Assembly (NCBI GenBank): GCA_018241445.1
Contig: JAFEDT010000004.1
Coordinates: forward strand, 303,122-367,121
Source: Pseudomonadota bacterium
Lineage (GTDB): Bacteria > Pseudomonadota > Gammaproteobacteria > Steroidobacterales > Steroidobacteraceae
Length of the DNA: 64,000 bases
Direction: 5' to 3'
The notes under the pieces are model-generated. The model was not told the DNA's origin. It did not search any database and saw only the letters and a program-made list of their open reading frames with translations. Made by a program: the position numbers and the translations under genes. The number at the start of each line of letters is the position of its first letter. Position 1 is the stretch's first letter. Positions 1-8,961 of this stretch are shown piece by piece.

Positions 1-1130
1 GGCTTCAGGGCGGCGATCACCCCGGACAGCTCGCCGTAGTGCTCGATGGGGTGACCCGCGACCGTGAGGATCACATCGCCGGCGGCAATGCCGGCCTTCG
101 CCGCCGGGCCGTCCGGCTCGACACTGGACACCAGTGCGCCATGCGGCCTGTCCAGTCCGAACGACTCCGCCAGCTGCGCGTTCACGTCCTGGATGGTGAC
201 GCCGATGCGGCCGCGCACCACGCGGCCGGTGCGGATGAGCTGCTCCTCCACGTTGCGGGCCACGTCGATGGGAATGGCGAAGGACACGCCCATGAAACCG
301 CCGGTGCGGCTGAAAATCTGCGAGTTGATGCCGATCACCTCGCCGGCCATGTTGAACAGCGGGCCGCCGGAGTTGCCGGGGTTGACCGCAACGTCGGTCT
401 GGATGAACGGCACGTAGTTCTCGCCGGGCACGGCGCGCGAGGTGGCGCTGATGATGCCAGCGGTCGCACTGTTCTCGAAGCCGAAGGGCGAGCCGATCGC
501 CAGCACCCACTGACCGGGCTTCAGTTGCGAGGGGTCGCCGAGTTTCACGTACGGCAGCCCCCCGGCGTTGATGTGGATCACCGCGACGTCGGTGCGCTCG
601 TCGGCGCCGATCACCCGGGCGACGAACTCGCGCCGGTCCGTCAGACGCACTGACACCGTATCGGCGTTGGCGACCACGTGGGTGTTGGTGAGGATGTAGC
701 CGTCCGCGCTCACGATGAACCCGGAGCCGGCAGCCCGCACAGGCTCGGCGTCGCGGGGCTGCTGCTGCGGGGCGGGAATGCCGAAACGGCGGAAAAAATC
801 GTAGAAGGGATCGTCCGGCGACAGCCCGGGCGCAGCACGCCCGGCGGCGCGCGCCTTCTGGGTCACCTCGACATTGACGACCGCCGGACCCAGGCGCTCG
901 ACCAGGCCCGTGAAGTCCGGCAGGACCATGCCAGCGCCTGCGACACCGTCCGGGCTGCCTGAGGGACCGGCCTGCGGGGCGGCCACGGCTGCGGGGGCAG
1001 CGCCCGCGGCCGGACGGCTCGACTGGGCGCTCAGGTCGCGCGAGCAGGCCGCGACGGCGACGGCCAGCGTGCACAGCGCCAGCGCGCGCGTCAGAACAGG
1101 GCTGACGCCGGGTTGGGCATAACGATTCAT
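1..1130 (-). CDS. Do/DegQ-family periplasmic serine protease, 3' end cut by window edge
   Basis: Trypsin-like HtrA/Do protease for quality control of envelope proteins. The visible 376 residues hold the triad: His in TNTHVV, Asp in DERTDVAVIHI and Ser in GNSGGPLF. They are followed by a first PDZ domain starting near VRGRIGVTIQDV; the rest of that PDZ and any second one lie beyond position 1. The N-terminus (MNRYAQPGVSPVLTRALAL) leads to VAAC with Cys29, which fits a lipobox, so the protein may be anchored to a membrane. Classical DegP/DegQ have an ordinary cleaved signal instead. It lies 40 bp downstream of lnt on the same strand, a notable neighbour if it is a lipoprotein. The ATG at 1130 is the only start before the signal-like segment. 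Family assignment is firm; DegP versus DegQ is not decided. Confidence 0.92.
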   Translation of the reverse strand, partial: MNRYAQPGVSPVLTRALALCTLAVAVAACSRDLSAQSSRPAAGAAPAAVAAPQAGPSGSPDGVAGAGMVLPDFTGLVERLGPAVVNVEVTQKARAAGRAAPGLSPDDPFYDFFRRFGIPAPQQQPRDAEPVRAAGSGFIVSADGYILTNTHVVANADTVSVRLTDRREFVARVIGADERTDVAVIHINAGGLPYVKLGDPSQLKPGQWVLAIGSPFGFENSATAGIISATSRAVPGENYVPFIQTDVAVNPGNSGGPLFNMAGEVIGINSQIFSRTGGFMGVSFAIPIDVARNVEEQLIRTGRVVRGRIGVTIQDVNAQLAESFGLDRPHGALVSSVEPDGPAAKAGIAAGDVILTVAGHPIEHYGELSGVIAALK

Positions 1131-1170
1131 CTTAGGTTCCATCCATCACCGATCGGGCGGGTCTAACCAT

Positions 1171-2769
1171 TCAATCGCGGCCGCCGGTGCGCCACGGCAG
1201 GCTCTCATGATTCCCCAGCCACAGCCCATAAGCCAGCATCAGCGCGGCGAGGGTCACGATCGGCCAGTTGCCGACCCGGGCATAGGGGGTCAGGCCCCCA
1301 TAGGGTACCGCCCGGGCCCGCAGCACCACCGGTTCGAACTCCGGCGCACGCGCCAGCACCTCGCCCTTGGGTCCGATCACCGCCGAGATGCCGTCGTTGG
1401 CGGCGCGCACCATGTAGCGCCCGGCTTCCAGTGCCCGCAGGCGCGCGATCTGCAAATGCTGGTACCGGGCCGTGGAGTGCCCGAACCAGGCATCGTTGGT
1501 TACGTTCACCAGCACGTCGGCGGCGGGCAGCGCCTCGATCATGTAGCTGCCGTAGGCGTCCTCGTAGCACACCGAGGCTCCCAGCCGCAGGTGCGCGGCC
1601 GGCAGCGGCGGCTGGCGATCCGCGCCGCGGGTAAAATCAGAATACGGCAGGCTCTTCAGGCGCATCCATGAGCGCACGAACGATGGCACGGGAAAGAATT
1701 CGCCAAACGGCACCAGGTGACTCTTGTCGTACCAGCTGACCTGCTCATCGAGCGCCAGAACCGAATTGAAGTAGTGAACGCCCGTCGCCGTGCCCGGCAC
1801 CGCCTGCGCGCGCAACACGCCCATGACCAGCGCCGAGCCGCGCGCATGCGCCATGCTGTAGATGCGGTTGATGTAGGGGACGATATCGTTGACCAGGTCC
1901 GCGGTCGCCGACTCCGGCCAGACGATGAGCTGCGCACCCAGGGCCTGTTCGGTCAGGGATTGATAACGCGCCAGCGTCGCGTCGCGATTGCTCTCCAGCC
2001 ACTTCTCGTCCTGGGGAATCGAGCCCTGCACGATGGCCACCGACACCGGTGGTCCGTCGGGGTGGGTCCACAGGTGCCGCGACAGCGCCGCACCTGCCAG
2101 CCAGGGCAGCAGCAGCGCCGCGAGCGCCACAGTCCACAGGCGGCCGTGCCCGCGCAGGCGCCGCGGCGCACAGGCGAGCGCCGCCAATGCGCCGGCGCCC
2201 GCTAACAGCAGGGCGCTGATTCCGTAAACCCCGGTCAGGGGCGCGAAACCCGCCAGCCAGGTATCACTCTGGCTGTAGCCCAGCGACAGCCAGGAAAAAC
2301 CGGACAGGAACCAGCCGCGCCACCACTCCACCAGCAGCCACGCGGCCGGCACCATCACGATGGCGTGCAGCAGGCCACGGCCCGTCAGCCAGCGCGCCAC
2401 GGCCCAGCCGAGCGCCGCCTGGTACAGCCCCATGATCCCCGACAGGCCCAGCATGAGAAGCAGCGCCAGCCACAGTGGCGCGGCGCCGAAACCGTGGATG
2501 CTGATGTAGAGCCAGTAGGTGCCGCAGGTGAAGGTCGCGAAACTGAAGCAGAACCCCAGGCGTGCCGCCTCGCGCGGCGAGGCCTGCCACCACAGCCACA
2601 TCAGCACCGCCGGACACAGCAGCGCCAGCGGCCAGAGTGAAAGCGGCGCAAAGGCGGCGGCCAGCGCCGCACCGGCCGCCGTGGCCAGCAGCAGGCGCCA
2701 CGGCGCCGCGGGCCGGGGCAGCATGCCCGTGCGCGGCGGCGGCTGGGCCGCGCTGTCCGTGCCAGTCAT
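1171..2769 (-). CDS. lnt: Apolipoprotein N-acyltransferase
   Basis: Transfers a fatty acyl chain from a phospholipid to the alpha-amino group of the N-terminal diacylglyceryl-cysteine, the last step of lipoprotein maturation in the inner membrane. At 532 residues it is slightly longer than the E. coli enzyme. The N-terminal half has about six to seven hydrophobic segments; the C-terminal half is a nitrilase-like domain. The Glu-Lys-Cys triad is recognisable in IVWPESATADLV, WYDKSHLVPFGEF and SVCYEDAYGSYM. It follows corC by 7 bp, the conserved corC-lnt arrangement of gammaproteobacteria. It ends the operon that begins at miaB. Confidence 0.97.
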   Translation of the reverse strand: MTGTDSAAQPPPRTGMLPRPAAPWRLLLATAAGAALAAAFAPLSLWPLALLCPAVLMWLWWQASPREAARLGFCFSFATFTCGTYWLYISIHGFGAAPLWLALLLMLGLSGIMGLYQAALGWAVARWLTGRGLLHAIVMVPAAWLLVEWWRGWFLSGFSWLSLGYSQSDTWLAGFAPLTGVYGISALLLAGAGALAALACAPRRLRGHGRLWTVALAALLLPWLAGAALSRHLWTHPDGPPVSVAIVQGSIPQDEKWLESNRDATLARYQSLTEQALGAQLIVWPESATADLVNDIVPYINRIYSMAHARGSALVMGVLRAQAVPGTATGVHYFNSVLALDEQVSWYDKSHLVPFGEFFPVPSFVRSWMRLKSLPYSDFTRGADRQPPLPAAHLRLGASVCYEDAYGSYMIEALPAADVLVNVTNDAWFGHSTARYQHLQIARLRALEAGRYMVRAANDGISAVIGPKGEVLARAPEFEPVVLRARAVPYGGLTPYARVGNWPIVTLAALMLAYGLWLGNHESLPWRTGGRD

Positions 2770-2776
2770 CGGGGCT

Positions 2777-3643
2777 TCAGTCCGCGCCGCCGCTGTCCGG
2801 CGGCGCTACGTCGTGGGGCGCCGTGACGCGCAGGGCGTCCACCCGGCGACGGTCGGCACGCAGGACGCGGAACTCGAAGCCGTCCAGCGTCACCACCTCG
2901 CCGCGGCGCGGCAGGCGGCCGAGTTGCCGGATCAGCAGACCCGCCACGGTATCGACGCCCTGCTCCTGCGACAGGTGTGCGCCGAAGAATTCGTTGAACT
3001 CGCTGATGCGCGTGGCGCCGTGCACTGCGAACTGCCGCTCGCCCTCGCGGCGGATGTTGTGTTCGTCCTCGACATCGAACTCGTCGTCGATCTCGCCCAC
3101 GATCTGCTCGATGACGTCTTCGATCGTGCACAGGCCGGCGACGCCGCCGTACTCGTCCACCACGATCGCCATGTGGTTGCGGTTGCGGCGGAAGTCCTTC
3201 AGCAGCACGTTGAGACGTTTGGACTCCGGCACGAATACCGCCGGACGCATGAACTCGCGGATATCGAAGCGCTCGTGGGTGGGAGCGCCGTTGAGGCGCA
3301 GCAGTTCCTTGGCCAGCAGGATGCCGACGATGTCGTCGCGGTCGCCGTCCATCACCGGGAAGCGCGAGTGACCCGACTCCACCACCGTGGCCATGATCTG
3401 CGCCAGCGGCTGCTCACGCCGCACCGGGATCATCTGCGCCCGCGGCACCATGATGTCGCGCACCTGCAGGTCGCCGACCTCCAGCACCCCCTCGATCATG
3501 CCGAGGGCGTCACCATCCACGATGCCGCGCTCGCGACAGTCGCGCAGCACCTCGAGCAGCTCCTGCCGGTCCTGCGGCTCGGCCGCGAGCCCCTGCTTGA
3601 GCCGCTTCAGCCAGCGTCCGGTGGCGTTGAGATCGCGCGTCAT
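2777..3643 (-). CDS. corC: CorC/HlyC-family CBS-domain protein (YbeX)
   Basis: 288 residues. A CBS pair spans roughly residues 60-190 (DIMVPRAQMIPV, HSRFPVMDGD, HMAIVVDEYGGVAGL, TIEDVIEQIVGEIDDE). A CorC_HlyC C-terminal domain follows (ISEFNEFFGAHL to the end). Family members are cytosolic proteins linked to Mg2+/Co2+ efflux and, through their neighbours, to ribosome/RNA maintenance. It has no membrane domain, unlike the long CNNM relatives. Its ATG overlaps the ybeY stop by 4 bases (ATGA), so the two are translationally coupled. Confidence 0.95.
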   Translation of the reverse strand: MTRDLNATGRWLKRLKQGLAAEPQDRQELLEVLRDCRERGIVDGDALGMIEGVLEVGDLQVRDIMVPRAQMIPVRREQPLAQIMATVVESGHSRFPVMDGDRDDIVGILLAKELLRLNGAPTHERFDIREFMRPAVFVPESKRLNVLLKDFRRNRNHMAIVVDEYGGVAGLCTIEDVIEQIVGEIDDEFDVEDEHNIRREGERQFAVHGATRISEFNEFFGAHLSQEQGVDTVAGLLIRQLGRLPRRGEVVTLDGFEFRVLRADRRRVDALRVTAPHDVAPPDSGGAD

Positions 3644-4116
3644 GCGCGGCGCTCCCCGCGATAGGGGTTGGCGAACCCTAAGCGGCGCAGCACCGCGACC
3701 TCACGCCGCTCCATGCGCAGCGCTTGGGCGGCGTCCTGGTGATCGTAGCCCGCCAGGTGCAGCGTGCCGTGGACGATCAGGTGTGCCCAGTGTGCGCGCA
3801 GCGTCTTGCCCTGCGCGCGCGCCTCGGCGCGCAGCACCCCGGCGCACAGCACCAGCTCCCCCAGCGTCCCGGCAGCCGCGGCGCCGTGCTCGGCAGCCCC
3901 GGCGGGGCTGAAAGACAACACGTTTGTCGCGCGGTCCCGGCCGCGGAACTGCGCATTCAGGCGCCGGCTCTGCGCGGCGCCCACCACGCACACGCCCAGT
4001 TCGCGCCCCGCCGCGCGCCGGCCCAGCGCCGCGCCGGCCCAGCGGGCCAGCTGGTTCGCCGAGGGCGACCAGCCGCGCGCACGACGGTTCAGCTCCACGC
4101 GCAGCGGCGCCCTCAT
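3640..4116 (-). CDS. ybeY: Endoribonuclease YbeY
   Basis: Zinc-dependent endoribonuclease of 158 residues, needed for 16S rRNA 3'-end maturation and ribosome quality control. The metal-binding signature HGTLHLAGYDH is complete, with all three His present. ATNVLSFSPAG matches the conserved N-terminal strand region (usually T[DN]VLSFP). It lies between ybeZ and corC with 4-base ATGA overlaps at both ends, the classical ybeZYX order. Confidence 0.96.
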   Translation of the reverse strand: MRAPLRVELNRRARGWSPSANQLARWAGAALGRRAAGRELGVCVVGAAQSRRLNAQFRGRDRATNVLSFSPAGAAEHGAAAAGTLGELVLCAGVLRAEARAQGKTLRAHWAHLIVHGTLHLAGYDHQDAAQALRMERREVAVLRRLGFANPYRGERRA

Positions 4117-5078
4117 GTGGCGCCCCCGTTGGCCTCGTAGGCCTTGACGATGCGCTGCACCAGCGGGTGGCGCACCACGTCGCGGGCGTCGAAGAAGGTG
4201 AAGGCCACGCCCTCGACGCCCCGCAATACCTCGATGACATGGCTGAGCCCCGACGGCCGGCCCGCAGGCAGGTCGGTCTGGGTGACATCGCCGGTGACCA
4301 CCGCCCGCGAACCGAACCCGATGCGGGTCAGGAACATCTTCATCTGTTCGACCGTGGTGTTCTGCGCCTCGTCCAGGATGATCAAGGAGTCATTCAGCGA
4401 GCGGCCACGCATGAACGCCAGCGGCGCCACCTCGATGACATTGCGCTCGATGAAGCGGCTGACACGATCGAATCCCATCATCTCGTACAGGGCGTCGTAC
4501 ATCGGCCGCAGGTACGGATCCACTTTCTGCGTCAGGTCTCCAGGCAGGAAGCCCAGGCGCTCGCCCGCCTCCACCGCGGGGCGCACCAGGATCAGGCGCC
4601 GCACCTTCTCATCCTGCAGCGCTTCGACGGCGCAGGCCACCGCCAGGTAGGTCTTGCCCGTGCCGGCCGGCCCGATGCCAAAGGTCAGGTCGCGGCGCCG
4701 GATGTGGTCGAGGTAGTCGCGCTGGTGCGCACCGCGCGCGCGGATGCCACCGCGTGGCACGCGCACGCCGTGCTCGCCGGCCGTGCCTTCCGCCGGTGGC
4801 GGTCCGGACTCGCGCTCGCGCAGGGCCAGGTGCACCTGCTCCGCCGTGATCGGCTGCGAAGCGCTGAGTGCAAACAGCTCGCGCAACAGCGACTCGGCCA
4901 GGGGTGCCTGCGTGCCGCTTACGCGGAAACCGGCGCCGCGGCGCTGGATGCGCACATCGAGCCGCGTCTCCAGCAGGTGCAGGTGCCCGTCAAGCGGTCC
5001 GCACACGCTCGCCAGGCGCGCGTTGTCGGCAGGCTCGAGGGTGAACTCACGCAGCAGGCTTGTCGCGGGCGCGACCAA
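4113..5078 (-). CDS. ybeZ: PhoH-like ATPase YbeZ
   Basis: 321-residue PhoH-family P-loop ATPase, thought to act with YbeY in RNA metabolism. Walker A is GPAGTGKTYLAVA near residues 140-150 and Walker B is LIILDEAQN. An N-terminal KH-like region precedes the ATPase core. The only in-frame start close to the miaB stop is TTG at 5078, 3 bases after the miaB TAG, with a weak GGA upstream, so a TTG start is proposed. The stop overlaps the ybeY ATG. Confidence 0.94.
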   Translation of the reverse strand: MVAPATSLLREFTLEPADNARLASVCGPLDGHLHLLETRLDVRIQRRGAGFRVSGTQAPLAESLLRELFALSASQPITAEQVHLALRERESGPPPAEGTAGEHGVRVPRGGIRARGAHQRDYLDHIRRRDLTFGIGPAGTGKTYLAVACAVEALQDEKVRRLILVRPAVEAGERLGFLPGDLTQKVDPYLRPMYDALYEMMGFDRVSRFIERNVIEVAPLAFMRGRSLNDSLIILDEAQNTTVEQMKMFLTRIGFGSRAVVTGDVTQTDLPAGRPSGLSHVIEVLRGVEGVAFTFFDARDVVRHPLVQRIVKAYEANGGAT

Positions 5079-5081
5079 GGT

Positions 5082-6452
5082 CTATCCGTTGCCCGCGGCC
5101 GGCAAGGCCGCGGGCACCGCAGCTTCATGGTTCACCAGGCGGCCGCGCAGGCTGTGCGGGCGCGCCTCGGTGATCAGCACATCGGCGAAACGGCCGATCA
5201 GCCGCGCGGGACCGGCGAAGTTGACCCAACGGTTGCAGGCCGTCCGCCCGGCCAGCTCGCGCGCATCCTTGCGGGCTGCGCGTTCGATCAACACCCGCTG
5301 GCGGGTGCCGACCCGCGACTCGCTGATGGCGCGCGCCTGGGCGTCGAGCTGCGCCTGCAGGCGCGCCAGGCGCTGCTGTTTCATCTGCGGCTGCACGTCA
5401 TCCGGCAGCGAGGCCGCGGGCGTGCCGGGCCGGCGGCTGTAGATGAAGCTGAAGGACTGGTCGAAGTTGACTTCGCGCACCAGCGCCAGCGTCGCGGCGA
5501 AGTCGCGCTCGGTCTCGCCGGGAAACCCGACGATGAAATCCGAGGAAATGGCGATGTCGGGCCGCACCGCCCGCAGGCGCCGCACCTTGTCCTTGAACTC
5601 CAGCGTCGTATAGCCGCGCTTCATCAGCGCCAGAACCCGGTCGGAACCGCTCTGCACCGGCAGGTGCAGGTGGTTGGCGAGCTTGTCCACGCTGGCGAAG
5701 GCCTCAATCAGGCTATCGTCGAATTCCAGCGGATGCGAGGTGGTGAAGCGGATGCGCTGCACCTCGGGTACGCGCGCGATGTGATGGATCAGCGTGGCCA
5801 GGTCGACCCGCGCGCCGTCGGCCATGAGCCCCCGCCAGGCGTTGACGTTCTGCCCCAGCAGGGTGATCTCGGTCACTCCCTGGGCGGCGAGCTGGCGCAC
5901 TTCGGTCAGGACGGAATTGAAGTCGCGACTGACCTCCTCACCACGCGTGTAGGGAACGATGCAGAAGCTGCAGTACTTGCTGCAGCCTTCCATGATCGAG
6001 ACGTAGGCGCGCGAGCCTGAAGCGCGCGGCGCCGGCAGGTGATCGAACTTCTCGATCTCCGGGAAGCTGACGTCCACCACCGCGCGGCCGTTGCTGCGCA
6101 GCTCGCCCAGCATCTGCGGCAGGCGATGCAGCGTCTGCGGTCCGAACACCAGGTCAACAAAGGGCGCTCTCGCGGTGATGGCCTCGCCCTCCTGGCTCGC
6201 CACACAGCCTCCCACCCCGATTATGGTCTGCGGCCGCTGCTCCTTGAGCTCACGCCACTCCCCCAGCAGCGAGAACACCTTCTCCTGCGCCTTCTCACGC
6301 ACCGAACAGGTGTTCATCAGCAGCACGTCCGCACGCGCCGGATCGTCGGTGGGTACGAGGCCTGCACCGGCGCGCAGTACGTCCCCCATGCGGGCGGAAT
6401 CGTACTCGTTCATCTGGCAGCCGAAAGTCTTGATGTAATAGAGGCCGGACAT
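5082..6452 (-). CDS. miaB: tRNA-2-methylthio-N6-dimethylallyladenosine synthase
   Basis: Radical SAM methylthiotransferase that converts i6A37 to ms2i6A37 in tRNAs reading UNN codons. 456 residues. The order is an N-terminal UPF0004 domain ([36 protein letters not shown], with the auxiliary-cluster Cys), a radical SAM core with the CX3CX2C motif in [17 protein letters not shown], then a C-terminal TRAM domain ending in an Ala-rich tail. It is the first gene of the miaB-ybeZ-ybeY-corC-lnt operon. The ATG at 6452 gives the family's [14 protein letters not shown] opening. Confidence 0.97.
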   Translation of the reverse strand: MSGLYYIKTFGCQMNEYDSARMGDVLRAGAGLVPTDDPARADVLLMNTCSVREKAQEKVFSLLGEWRELKEQRPQTIIGVGGCVASQEGEAITARAPFVDLVFGPQTLHRLPQMLGELRSNGRAVVDVSFPEIEKFDHLPAPRASGSRAYVSIMEGCSKYCSFCIVPYTRGEEVSRDFNSVLTEVRQLAAQGVTEITLLGQNVNAWRGLMADGARVDLATLIHHIARVPEVQRIRFTTSHPLEFDDSLIEAFASVDKLANHLHLPVQSGSDRVLALMKRGYTTLEFKDKVRRLRAVRPDIAISSDFIVGFPGETERDFAATLALVREVNFDQSFSFIYSRRPGTPAASLPDDVQPQMKQQRLARLQAQLDAQARAISESRVGTRQRVLIERAARKDARELAGRTACNRWVNFAGPARLIGRFADVLITEARPHSLRGRLVNHEAAVPAALPAAGNG

Positions 6453-6543
6453 GGAAGGGTGAATTTTACGGTCTTCCGGGGGGCAGGCGCACGAAACCCT
6501 GCGGCCGGCGCACGCCTGGCCTTTTTTCCGAGCTATCTGATGG

Positions 6544-6592
6544 ACCGGGTTCGCCTCCCAGGCGAACCCGGGTGATTCCGGGGCAAAGCCCC
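6544..6592 (-). terminator. Two hairpins downstream of ssb, possible terminator
   Basis: An 11-bp perfect stem CCGGGTTCGCC/GGCGAACCCGG (6545-6555 with 6561-6571) and a short GGGGC-AAA-GCCCC hairpin (6580-6592) fill the gap between the ssb stop and the miaB start. No U-tract follows on the minus strand, so this is at best a weak or Rho-assisted terminator. The miaB promoter should lie in the remaining 90 bp, where no clear -35/-10 pair was seen. Confidence 0.35.
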
Positions 6593-6605
6593 TGGAAACG
6601 AGCCC

Positions 6606-7106
6606 CTAAAAAGGTATGTCGTCGTCGAAGTCCTGGGACCCGCCGCCTCCGCTGCCAGCCCCGCCAGCGCCACCGCCGCGAGGGGCGCCGCCACCGGCGT
6701 GCTCTTCCGGATAGCCCTGACCGCCGCCTTGGGCCCCGCCGCCTTGGGCCCCACCGCCCCCGCCGCCGCCCCGGCCTCCGAGCATCTGCATGTCGTTGCC
6801 GACGATCTCCGTGGAATAGCGCTCGTTGCCCTGCTTATCCTGGTACTTGCGGGTGCGCAGGCTGCCCTCGATATAGACCTGCGAGCCCTTGCGCAGGTAC
6901 TCCGCGGCAATCTCCGCCACCCGGCCGAACAGGGCCACCCGGTGCCATTCGGTGCGCTCCTGCTGCTCGCCGGACTGCTTGTCACGCCAGCTCTCCGTGG
7001 TGGCGATGCGCAGGTTGGCGACCGTGCTGCCCGAAGGCATGGCGCGTGTTTCCGGGTCAGCGCCGAGATGGCCAATCAGGATGACTTTGTTGATGCCGCG
7101 CGCCAT
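6606..7106 (-). CDS. ssb: Single-stranded DNA-binding protein
   Basis: 166 residues. An N-terminal OB fold (about 1-110; [54 protein letters not shown]) is followed by a Gly-rich linker and the acidic tip DFDDDIPF that recruits replication and repair proteins. It binds ssDNA as a homotetramer. The length is typical for gammaproteobacterial SSB. It stands alone between padR and miaB; uvrA, often next to ssb, is 17 kb away. Confidence 0.97.
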   Translation of the reverse strand: MARGINKVILIGHLGADPETRAMPSGSTVANLRIATTESWRDKQSGEQQERTEWHRVALFGRVAEIAAEYLRKGSQVYIEGSLRTRKYQDKQGNERYSTEIVGNDMQMLGGRGGGGGGGAQGGGAQGGGQGYPEEHAGGGAPRGGGAGGAGSGGGGSQDFDDDIPF

Positions 7107-7171
7107 GGCCAGATCCCTCGATGGAAAGGTCGCGGAGTGTACCGTACCTGGGCGGGCCCAGGACCGTAGCT

Positions 7172-7831
7172 TCAGGGCCTGTTTTTGATGCGTTCGATCG
7201 CCTCACGCAGGATGGCGGCAATCCGCGCCCTCTCTTCGGTGGAAGTGCCCTGGCGCTCGCGCAAGGTGCGCCGCAAGTCGTGGCGTGCTTTACCCAGCTC
7301 GCCCTCCTCGCCGGCGTCCTCGCCGTCCAGTCCCGAGAAGGCCTCGCGCACCCGGCTCATGCGCCGCGCAATGTGATCGAGCTGCCGCAGCATGGCCTCC
7401 GCCGCGTCCTGGTGTTGAGCGAGGTACTCGCGGCCCGCGTCAGTGACCTGGTAAAGCTTCCTAGCGCCCTCAGTCGTCACGCTGGCGTAACCCATCTCTT
7501 CCAGCCAGGTCAAAGCCGGATACACCATTCCAGGACTTGGTGTATAGAAGCCGCCGGACCGCTCCTCGAGGGCCTTGATCAGTTCATATCCGTGGCTGGG
7601 GCGCTCGGCCAGCAAGGCGAGCAGCACGAGCTGCAGGTCACCGGATGCCAGCTTGCGCCCGGCTGCAAAGCGACCGCCCATTCCCCCACCGCCCATGAAG
7701 CTGCCCCCGAAGGAAGCAAACCCGCGTCCGTGGCGATGGCCAAAGCCCCCGACCCATAGCCCCTCGCCGCAGGCGTGCCCGCAATGGGGATGGAAACATC
7801 TCTGGACGCGCACGAAGTGTCGATAGAACAT
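7172..7831 (-). CDS. PadR-family regulator with metal-binding-like N-terminus (YqjI-like)
   Basis: 219 residues. Residues about 60-135 form the PadR winged helix ([40 protein letters not shown]), followed by a helical, charged C-terminal part. Before it is a 55-residue His/Cys/Gly/Phe-rich extension ([23 protein letters not shown]). This architecture matches E. coli YqjI, a nickel-responsive PadR repressor with a His/Cys-rich N-terminal tail. Metal sensing here is therefore a reasonable inference, but the target genes are unknown. The usual YqjH ferric-reductase partner is not in the window. A perfect inverted repeat lies 29 bp upstream of the ATG, probably an autoregulatory operator. Confidence 0.88.
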   Translation of the reverse strand: MFYRHFVRVQRCFHPHCGHACGEGLWVGGFGHRHGRGFASFGGSFMGGGGMGGRFAAGRKLASGDLQLVLLALLAERPSHGYELIKALEERSGGFYTPSPGMVYPALTWLEEMGYASVTTEGARKLYQVTDAGREYLAQHQDAAEAMLRQLDHIARRMSRVREAFSGLDGEDAGEEGELGKARHDLRRTLRERQGTSTEERARIAAILREAIERIKNRP

Positions 7832-7859
7832 AAATCAGGTCTCGAGTCTCAGTTGATAG

Positions 7860-7877
7860 ATATATCTTACGATATAT
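7860..7877. promoter_or_regulatory. Inverted repeat, probable PadR operator
   Basis: ATATATC-TTAC-GATATAT is a perfect 7-bp inverted repeat with a 4-bp spacer. It lies in an AT-rich island that contrasts with the GC-rich surroundings, 29 bp upstream of the padR start. An autoregulatory site is the simplest reading; no binding data are available from sequence. Confidence 0.55.
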
Positions 7878-7957
7878 TCAGAGATAGTCAACCATCAAAT
7901 CCCTGGGGCGACTTCAGGCTCGACCTTGCAAGACCGCAGGCCCGGCCCTCGAGTCGG

Positions 7958-8737
7958 TCACCGCGGCGGTATGCGGATGGCCCCGTCCAGACGCACATTC
8001 TCGCCATTGAAGTAGCTGTTGCGGCACATCTCCATCGCGAGCGATGCATATTCGTCGGGATTCCCCAGACGCTTGGGAAACGGCACCGCCGCGGCCAACG
8101 CGGCCCTGGTCTGCGGCGTCACCGCCTGCATCAGCGGCGTATCGAAGATGCCGGGCAGAATGGCGTTGACGCGGATGCCTTCATCCATCAGGTCGCGCGC
8201 AATCGGCAACGTCATTGCAGCCACTGCGCCCTTGGAAGCCGAGTATGCGGCCTGGCCGATCTGCCCATCCTCGGCGGCCACCGAGGCAGTGTTGATGATG
8301 ACGCCACGCTCGCCATCGGCCTGTGGCTCCAGTGTCAACATGCCAGCCGCTGACTGGGTAATGCAGCGAAACGTCCCGACCAGGTTGATCTGGATCAAGC
8401 CGCTGAATTGTTCGATTGGAAACTGGCGGATCTCTCCGTTTGTCTTCGAGCGCGAGACCGTGCGGAAGGCGTTGCCGGTGCCGGCGCAGTTGATCAGGAT
8501 CCGCTCCTGCCCGAGCGCTGCGCGCGACCTGGCGAAACCGGCCACCACTTCGTCCTGGGAGGTGACGTTTACCTTGCAGAACACGCCGCCCAACTCCCTG
8601 GCCACGGCCTCGCCGCGCTCACTGTCCAGATCAAAGATGGCGACTTTCACGCCCTCCTGCGTCAATGCCCGGGCGGTGGCCTTGCCCAGTCCCGATGCAC
8701 CGCCCGTCACCACCGCCGTAGCGCCCCTGAGATTCAT
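7958..8737 (-). CDS. SDR-family 3-hydroxyacyl-CoA dehydrogenase (HSD10-like)
   Basis: 259-residue short-chain dehydrogenase. It has the NAD-binding TGGASGLGKATARAL, LINCAGTGN, and a catalytic Ser and Tyr/Lys (NTASVAAEDG, YSASKGAV). The pattern, including DLDSERGE after beta-2 (NAD preference) and the LGNPDEYASLAMEM tail, resembles HSD17B10-type 3-hydroxy-2-methylacyl-CoA dehydrogenases. A strong Shine-Dalgarno GGAGGAAAG supports the ATG at 8737. It is transcribed divergently from the racemase gene across a palindromic operator. Role in branched-chain acyl-CoA beta-oxidation is inferred from these neighbours. Confidence 0.9.
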   Translation of the reverse strand: MNLRGATAVVTGGASGLGKATARALTQEGVKVAIFDLDSERGEAVARELGGVFCKVNVTSQDEVVAGFARSRAALGQERILINCAGTGNAFRTVSRSKTNGEIRQFPIEQFSGLIQINLVGTFRCITQSAAGMLTLEPQADGERGVIINTASVAAEDGQIGQAAYSASKGAVAAMTLPIARDLMDEGIRVNAILPGIFDTPLMQAVTPQTRAALAAAVPFPKRLGNPDEYASLAMEMCRNSYFNGENVRLDGAIRIPPR

Positions 8738-8782
8738 CTTTCCTCCAGATGCTGCCCTGGTGTCCTGCCACGTGCCATTTCG

Positions 8783-8800
8783 TTTATAACGCGTTATATT
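8783..8800. promoter_or_regulatory. Palindromic operator between SDR and racemase genes
   Basis: The core TATAACGCGTTATA (8785-8798) is a perfect 14-bp palindrome. The 18-base element matches the one at 12579-12596 read on the other strand: both start TTTATAAC and continue NNG[TA]TATA[AT]T. It sits in the 224-bp divergent region. A degenerate half-site with TATAAC also occurs near 8918. The TetR protein encoded at 12.6-13.4 kb is the likely ligand. Confidence 0.6.
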
Positions 8801-8961
8801 CTTTTTGGAGCAAGCCTGTCAATTTGCGCAGGTCGCCGCCGCTCGGCCTCGGGCGAATGCGCCAACAGCGCAGCGCTCAGAACATCCATCGCTCATTGCC
8901 AAGCTCGTCCGACTTACCTATAACCCGATTTACCCATGTTCAAATTCCCATGGAGCGGCCC

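Noticed and set aside
3924..6020. Long plus-strand open frame antisense to ybeY, ybeZ and miaB
   Set aside because: Arg/Ala/His-rich composition, no domain, lies opposite three certain genes; explained by GC-rich third positions.
8749..8961. Upstream extension of the racemase gene
   Set aside because: The extra 67-71 residues are not family-like and would cover the palindromic operator; ATG 8962 has a good Shine-Dalgarno.
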